NCBI RefSeq assembly: GCF_002368295.1
Contig: NZ_AP018248.1
Span: 1,893,477-1,957,476 of the forward strand
Direction of reading: 5' to 3'
From: Tolypothrix tenuis PCC 7101
GTDB lineage: Bacteria; Cyanobacteriota; Cyanobacteriia; Cyanobacteriales; Nostocaceae
DNA: 64,000 bases
A program made the translations under genes and the position numbers. The notes beneath the pieces were generated by a model. The model was given only the letters and a program-made list of their open reading frames with translations. It made no database searches and was not told the origin of the DNA. Positions 59,134-64,000 of the stretch are shown here, piece after piece; the first letter of the stretch is position 1; every line of letters starts with the position of its first letter.

Positions 59134-60063
59134 TTACTTAGTTAATACCAAATTCATGGGCTTAACTCCTGCTAAATCTAAAATCTGCGGAATTAAGTCT
59201 TCTCGCTTCACAGCCATCATGTGTACACCTTGGCATAATTGCTGTGCTATTTGCACTTGCTCGGCAGCAATTTTTACACCTTCCTCTAGTGGGTGTTTGG
59301 CTTTGGCTAACCGATCAATTATGTGCTGCGGTATATTTACACCAGGAACGCACCTATTAATAAATTGGGCATTTTTTGCAGATTTCAGCAGAAAAATTCC
59401 TGCCAAAATTGGTTTATTACAACCTGCGGCAATTTTGTCCATAAATTTCTCTAATCGCTCAAAGTCAGTAATTAACTGACTTTGAAAAAATTGCGCTCCT
59501 GCTTGTAATTTGCGTTCAAAGCGACTTTGCAAACCTGACCAACTAGCGCATTGTGGATCGACTGCTGCACCGACAAATAAATCAAGTGCGCCATCACTCA
59601 AGGGTTGCTCGTTACTGTCAGCACCTTGATTGAGGTTGCGAATTAATTGTAGCAGGCGTACAGCTTCTAAATCAAATACACTCTTAGCATCGGGGTGATC
59701 ACCTGCTTTGACTGGGTCACCCGTGAGAGCTAAGATGTTACGGATACCCAAGGCGTGAGCGCCCATCAGATCAGCTTGTAAACCAATCCGGTTGCGATCG
59801 CGGCAAGCAATCTGACAAATTGGTTCAATGCCATGTTGTAACAAAATTGCTGATGCCACTAACGAAGACATCCGTAATACTGCGCGGCTACCATCGGTAA
59901 CATTGACGGCATGAACCCTCCCCTTAAGGGTCGCCGCCATATCAAGCATATGTTTTGGATCTCCACCTTTAGGAGGTGCTACTTCAGCAGTTATTAAAAA
60001 TTCGCCTGCTTGCGCGGCGCTGCGGAAGGCGTTCAAGACTGTCGGAATCTGGGTATCAGGCAT
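59134..60063 (-). CDS. metF: Methylenetetrahydrofolate reductase
   Basis: 309 residues, one FAD-binding TIM barrel. 'GEFLITAEVAPPKGGDPKHM' with the catalytic Glu near the N-terminus, 'HAVNVTDGSRA', 'EPICQIACRDRNRIGLQADL', 'HALGIRNILALTGDPVKAGD' and 'FQSQLITDFERLEKFMDKI' are all family blocks. It reduces 5,10-methylene-THF to 5-methyl-THF for methionine synthesis. It lacks the long regulatory C-terminus of eukaryotic enzymes. It is encoded 59 bp downstream of trpS on the same strand. Confidence 0.92.
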   Translation of the reverse strand: MPDTQIPTVLNAFRSAAQAGEFLITAEVAPPKGGDPKHMLDMAATLKGRVHAVNVTDGSRAVLRMSSLVASAILLQHGIEPICQIACRDRNRIGLQADLMGAHALGIRNILALTGDPVKAGDHPDAKSVFDLEAVRLLQLIRNLNQGADSNEQPLSDGALDLFVGAAVDPQCASWSGLQSRFERKLQAGAQFFQSQLITDFERLEKFMDKIAAGCNKPILAGIFLLKSAKNAQFINRCVPGVNIPQHIIDRLAKAKHPLEEGVKIAAEQVQIAQQLCQGVHMMAVKREDLIPQILDLAGVKPMNLVLTK

Positions 60064-60122
60064 AACATTCAGATTTCAATTTTCTTACAGGGTAAAGCAA
60101 ATTACACCCAAAAGTGAAATCT

Positions 60123-61133
60123 TTAGAGAGGAACAGAATAGCCTAAAGCCGCTTTGACTTCTGCTAGGGTTTGGTTGGCAACTGCTTGGGCTTTTTGGCG
60201 ACCATCTCGCAACACAGACTCTAAATAGCCTTTATCTGCCATTACCGCTTGATATTTATCTTGAATCGGTTTGAGAGCTGCGATCGCTGTTTCTGTCAAC
60301 AAGGGCTTAAATTGTCCCCAACCCATATTTTCGCATTCTGCTGCTACCTCTGCTTTATTTTTACCAGATAACAGCATATATAGAGTTAACAAGTTATTAC
60401 ACTCTGGACGCTCTGGATCGTCAAAAGTTAAGCCCCGAACTGGATCGGTTTTACAACGCTTAATTTTATTGGCGATTTGCTCTGGTGTATCTAACAAATT
60501 AATTCGGCTTAATTCCGATGGATCGGACTTGGACATTTTACGGGTACCATCGGTCAAACTCATCACCCTTGCACCTTCTTTGCGAATCAAAGGTGCTGGT
60601 AGCTTTAACACAGGCTGATCTGGTGTCGCAAATAAGTGATTAAAACGGTTCACAATATCCCGTGTCAATTCTAAATGTTGCTTTTGGTCTTCACCCACAG
60701 GCACAAAATCTGCTTGGTACAGCAAAATATCAGCAGACATCAGCACTGGGTAATCCAACAAGCCGACACCAACATTTTCCCCTTGTTTTACAGCCTTTTC
60801 CTTAAACTGGATCATGTCTTGCAGCCAGTTGAGAGGTGTAATGCAGTTGAGCAACCAGGTAAGTTCGCTGTGTGCCGAGACGTGAGACTGTACAAAGATA
60901 GTGGAATGATTTAAATCCAGACCACAAGCTAAATAGAGAGCCACGAGAGTATAGGTATTAGATGCCAACTCCTTAGGATCGTGTGGCACAGTGATTGCGT
61001 GCAAATCAGCGACGAAAAGGTAATTGTCGTAATCACTCTGGGCTTCTACCCAATTACGAATCGCTCCCAAATAGTTGCCTAAATGCAAATTTCCGGTTGG
61101 TTGAACTCCCGACAGAACGCGCTGCTTGCCCAT
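60123..61133 (-). CDS. trpS: Tryptophanyl-tRNA synthetase
   Basis: 336 residues, class I. 'RVLSGVQPTGNLHLGNYLGA' carries the HIGH-type motif (HLGN), 'KMSKSDPSELSRINLLD' the KMSKS loop, and 'SADILLYQADFVPVGEDQKQ' with 'HLELTRDIVNRFN' the Trp-binding region. Length and order are normal. It charges tRNA-Trp with tryptophan. It probably shares a transcript with metF downstream. Confidence 0.97.
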   Translation of the reverse strand: MGKQRVLSGVQPTGNLHLGNYLGAIRNWVEAQSDYDNYLFVADLHAITVPHDPKELASNTYTLVALYLACGLDLNHSTIFVQSHVSAHSELTWLLNCITPLNWLQDMIQFKEKAVKQGENVGVGLLDYPVLMSADILLYQADFVPVGEDQKQHLELTRDIVNRFNHLFATPDQPVLKLPAPLIRKEGARVMSLTDGTRKMSKSDPSELSRINLLDTPEQIANKIKRCKTDPVRGLTFDDPERPECNNLLTLYMLLSGKNKAEVAAECENMGWGQFKPLLTETAIAALKPIQDKYQAVMADKGYLESVLRDGRQKAQAVANQTLAEVKAALGYSVPL

Positions 61134-61213
61134 AAGTTTCCAGTTTAGTTATCTCAAATCCGCCCTATGTCCAGCGACGGTTACAAAACACATTTAATTT
61201 TGACATTTTCTAG

Positions 61214-61385
61214 ATGCAATGGGCATGGGGAATGGGGCATTGGGCATTGGGCATGGGGTAATGAGTAATGAGTAATGGGTAATGGGTAATTGGTAATTAC
61301 TTTTTCCCTCATCTCCCTCATCTCCCTCATCTTCCTTATCTCCCTCATCTCCCCCTGCCCCCTGCTCCCTGCCCCCCTGCCTCTT
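61214..61385. repeat. Mixed short tandem repeats, GGGCATT / GTAATGA / CATCTCCCT
   Basis: Three successive arrays: heptamers of GGGGCATT type, GGTAATG type, then at least four nonamers TCTCCCTCA. The CT-rich part is read as 'REIRKMREMREMREM' in a spurious minus-strand frame. Confidence 0.75.
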
Positions 61386-61610
61386 TCACTGCACAGCAAA
61401 TATCTAGCGACTTAATCAATAAGATGATTAATGCTTAGTTGAGCGAAGGTTAAAATTCTGCTAAAAGGTTCTAATTTTAGAGAATCTAATTTATTTGACT
61501 AGAAATTATAAGGCAAGAGTTGTCTTTTTGGTTCTTTCTTGCTGCAGGCTAAATATCTTGACTTTATTAGCTTTTTGCTCTCAGGTATTCATAGGCGATC
61601 GCTTACCAGC

Positions 61611-61630
61611 AAGCATGAATATTCATGCTT
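61611..61630. promoter_or_regulatory. Perfect 20-bp palindrome AAGCATGAATATTCATGCTT
   Basis: An uninterrupted two-fold symmetric sequence 550 bp upstream of the subtilase gene. The lack of a loop fits a dimeric protein binding site better than an RNA hairpin. No function is known. Confidence 0.4.
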
Positions 61631-62180
61631 TATATCTTCATGTATATTTAGACTTCTATCACTGAAGAGAAAATTTGACAGGCAATTATGAAAATTGGTC
61701 TTTTTTAGGCGATATCTACAGGGTAAATACATCTATTTTTTAGCTAGCTTACCTATTAGATAATTTTTTATGGCAAATTTTATACTGATATTTATTTTAG
61801 TTACTTATTTGATATAAGCTATAGCTTGTAACCTATTGTGTCTATCATCAAACTATCTTACAGATGTATATTATTAAAATTGACGTATTTTGCAATACAT
61901 GGTATTAGTTAGACATAATTTCACAGAAACTTTATAATACTCTCAGAAAATCCAGCTAATATAATTTGGCCGGGATCAGAGTATACAGGGTGAAATTACC
62001 AACTTATAGATTATTAACGGGGTGACTTGGAAATAATTTCTAAGTTGATGAGGAATTTCCTCACAATATTTTTACTGGCATCTATATTCCGTAAATCGTT
62101 CTCGATAATTTTCTTTTTTAAGAAAAAATATTTGTTGTTCTCTAGTCATTAATGACTCTCTTGGAGGTGCTTTTCAGTAA

Positions 62181-64000
62181 ATGGAAAATATAGATAATAA
62201 TGCTTCGTCAACTACGAAAGATGATATTGTCAGCAGCGAGATAGAGACAGAAGCACAGGAAGAGGGAATTAACCCAGATGGGATACCAAATGATCCTTCT
62301 TATAACCGTCAGTGGGGTTTACAGAAGATTAATGCATCCACAGCTTGGGATTATACTCAAGGTAGTAAAAGTGTAGTTGTAGCTGTTATTGATACTGGTG
62401 TTGATTACAACCACCCTGACTTAGCTGCAAACATTTGGACGAATACCAAAGAAATCGCTGGTAATGGCATTGATGATGATGGCAATGGCTACACTGATGA
62501 TATTCATGGTTGGGATTTTGGTGATAACGACAGCGATCCCAATGACAATGACACCACCAAAAGCAAGCGCGGTCATGGTACTCACGTAGCAGGTATTTTG
62601 GGTGCTGTAGGAAACAACAATCAAGGCACCATCGGTGTCAGCCCCAATGTTTCCATCATGATCACCAAGCATTACCGCACCAATGATTCAGTGGGGTATT
62701 TGTGGGATGTTCCCAAAGGCATCAGATACGCTGTAGATAATGGTGCTAAAGTTATCAACCTCAGCTTAGGCTCCAGTTCTTTTGACCAAGCACAATTTGA
62801 CGCTCTGAGCTATGCAAACCAAAAAGGTGTTTTAGTCGTAACCTCAGCCGGTAATAATGGTCGCAATAATGATGTGACTCCGTACTATCCAGCGAACTAC
62901 GATTTGCCTAATATCATTACCGTTGCATCTCTCGGTAAAAATAACAATTTAGCTAGTGACTCCAGCTATGGTTTCCAAAGCGTAGATATAGCTGCACCTG
63001 GGGTAGATATTTATAGTACCTTCGCTGATAGTAGATATGCTACATGGGGTGGCACCTCAATGGCTACGCCCTTGGTAACTGGTGCTGCGGCTTTACTGTT
63101 GGCAGCTAACCCAAAACTCACAGTATCAGAACTCAAACGTGACATCCTCGCCAGCGTTCAGCAAGTCCCGGGTTTGCAAAGCAAGGTGGCTACTGGTGGA
63201 TACTTAGATTTGTCTAAATTAACGCAATTTTTGTCAACAGCAACCCCTCAAGCGAATAGTGTAACCGATAACACGACTGATACACCTGCTGCAGAGCCAG
63301 TTCCGACTCCAGCCGAAAATACTAATGATGCTAGCGGTATTAGTGATAGTGACAATATCTCTAACAATGCTAATAATCAGACTATCTATGGCAGTGTCGA
63401 TAATGATAGCCTCACTGGTGCTTCAGGCAACGATACTATTTTTGGTAATGATGGCAATGACTCCATTGATGGCGGCGATGGTAACGACGTTCTGAATGGC
63501 GAAAATGGTAATGATACCATCGCAGGTGCTGCTGGTAATGATACAGCCAATGGCGGCGCTGGTGGTGACAGACTCTATGGTGCTGATGGTAATGACAACC
63601 TCAATGGCGATGCTGGCAATGACAAACTCTATGGTGATGCTGGCGATGACATCCTCAATGGTGGTTCCGGTAACGATACCCTCAATGGTGGTGCTGACAA
63701 TGACACTCTCATAGGCGGTAATGGCAAAGATATCTTAACAGGTGGTGATGGTGACGATGTTTTAATAGGTGGACTGGGGAAAGACATTCTCACAGGCGGT
63801 TTGGGAAAAGATATCTTTGTCTTTGATTCTCTGTCAGATAAGAAAGATGCGATCGCAGACTTTTCTAGTTTCGAAGGAGATAAAATTCAAATCGGTTCTA
63901 GCTTTGGTACCGACCTAAGCCTGTTCAGCTATGACAATATTACAGGTGCTTTGAGCTTTAATAATGTTCAATTTGCTACTCTAAATACTGATTCTATGTT
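62181..64000 (+). CDS. Subtilase (S8 family) with RTX calcium-binding repeats, 3' end outside window
   Basis: At least 606 residues; start ATG with GGAGG 12 nt upstream. The S8 catalytic triad is complete: Asp71 in 'VVAVIDTGVDYNHPDL', His132 in 'RGHGTHVAGILG' and Ser293 in 'GGTSMATPLVTGAAALL', with the oxyanion Asn in 'SAGNNGRNNDV'. After a Thr/Pro-rich linker (about 350-395) come about a dozen RTX nonapeptides (about 405-550, 'GNDTIFGNDGNDSIDGGDGN' type), ending 'GGLGKDIFVFDS', typical of type I secretion substrates. There is no Sec signal. It is expected to be a Ca-activated protease exported by a TolC-type system. Confidence 0.93.
   Translation, partial: MENIDNNASSTTKDDIVSSEIETEAQEEGINPDGIPNDPSYNRQWGLQKINASTAWDYTQGSKSVVVAVIDTGVDYNHPDLAANIWTNTKEIAGNGIDDDGNGYTDDIHGWDFGDNDSDPNDNDTTKSKRGHGTHVAGILGAVGNNNQGTIGVSPNVSIMITKHYRTNDSVGYLWDVPKGIRYAVDNGAKVINLSLGSSSFDQAQFDALSYANQKGVLVVTSAGNNGRNNDVTPYYPANYDLPNIITVASLGKNNNLASDSSYGFQSVDIAAPGVDIYSTFADSRYATWGGTSMATPLVTGAAALLLAANPKLTVSELKRDILASVQQVPGLQSKVATGGYLDLSKLTQFLSTATPQANSVTDNTTDTPAAEPVPTPAENTNDASGISDSDNISNNANNQTIYGSVDNDSLTGASGNDTIFGNDGNDSIDGGDGNDVLNGENGNDTIAGAAGNDTANGGAGGDRLYGADGNDNLNGDAGNDKLYGDAGDDILNGGSGNDTLNGGADNDTLIGGNGKDILTGGDGDDVLIGGLGKDILTGGLGKDIFVFDSLSDKKDAIADFSSFEGDKIQIGSSFGTDLSLFSYDNITGALSFNNVQFATLNTDSM

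Larger units (their letters stand above)
61134..62180. other. Gene-less stretch, about 1 kb, upstream of the subtilase
   Basis: It contains short tandem repeats (61214-61385: GGGCATTG/GGGTAATG types, then CATCTCCCT nonamers) and the palindrome at 61611. From about 61640 onward it is very AT-rich and likely holds the subtilase promoter and a long 5' leader. No gene is supported. Confidence 0.5.

Overview
The window is chromosomal DNA of a filamentous, probably heterocyst-forming (Nostoc/Calothrix-type) cyanobacterium. The evidence is the many HIP1 octamers (GCGATCGC and variants), the heptameric short tandem repeats (runs of ATTACGA, CCAATTA, ATGCCCC, GGGGACT) typical of Nostocales intergenic DNA, and a gene set with close cyanobacterial character (SipA, DUF3120, acpP-fabF-tkt, PrxQ, S-layer beta-helix protein). 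Taxonomy is inferred from these features only.

Layout. 1-4200: end of a glycosyltransferase gene, a YdcF-like protein, a WcaF-like acetyltransferase, then a long non-coding stretch and a membrane-anchored VirB10/TrbI-like protein. 4.4-6.3 kb: metallo-beta-lactamase-fold hydrolase and flavin reductase. 6.4-6.7 kb: a small decaying tRNA array with one shortened tRNA, two complete ones with unusual anticodon loops, and a tRNA-Asp-like fragment. 7.2-14.5 kb: three-module SPFH protein, small conserved protein, LysR regulator, GNAT enzyme, beta-helix/SLH surface protein. 14.6-20.1 kb: Wzt/Wzm-type polysaccharide ABC exporter and two glycosyltransferases. 20.1-21.6 kb: a small protein and several hairpins. 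21.6-26.4 kb: a four-gene operon in which cytochrome bd oxidase genes (cydAB) lie between the two halves of a 'metallo-mystery pair' (MbnP-like copper protein and MbnH-like di-haem enzyme). 28-34 kb: tkt, fabF, acpP and an HdrB-like protein. 36-42 kb: a 1648-residue STAND/NB-ARC ATPase with about 29 near-identical 31-32-residue helical repeats, then lpxD. 43-46 kb: a DUF692 (MbnB-family, MNIO) enzyme, its partner, and a membrane protein with a Cys/Gly/Ser-rich tail; this is the best candidate here for an undescribed peptide-modification system. 46-53.5 kb: potassium channel, deaminase, a NarL-type two-component system divergent from a Spy/CpxP-like gene, COQ4-like protein, SipA, PrxQ, DUF3120. 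53.5-58.6 kb: two adjacent STAND-type ATPases, a Uma2 nuclease-fold protein and a HigBA toxin-antitoxin pair, resembling a defence neighbourhood. 59-61 kb: methylenetetrahydrofolate reductase and trpS. 62.2 kb to the end: a subtilase with RTX calcium-binding repeats, cut by the window edge.

The intergenic DNA is as informative as the genes. Four copies of a roughly 190-250 bp miniature element with TTGACAC-type terminal inverted repeats are each flanked by a 9-11 bp direct repeat, and all four sit inside a pre-existing palindromic repeat, three of them at its exact centre. A second family (82-134 bp, ends near ATACCAATTTGAA) has five copies. Two coding-like tandem arrays (63 bp and 21 bp units) lie in otherwise gene-less DNA.
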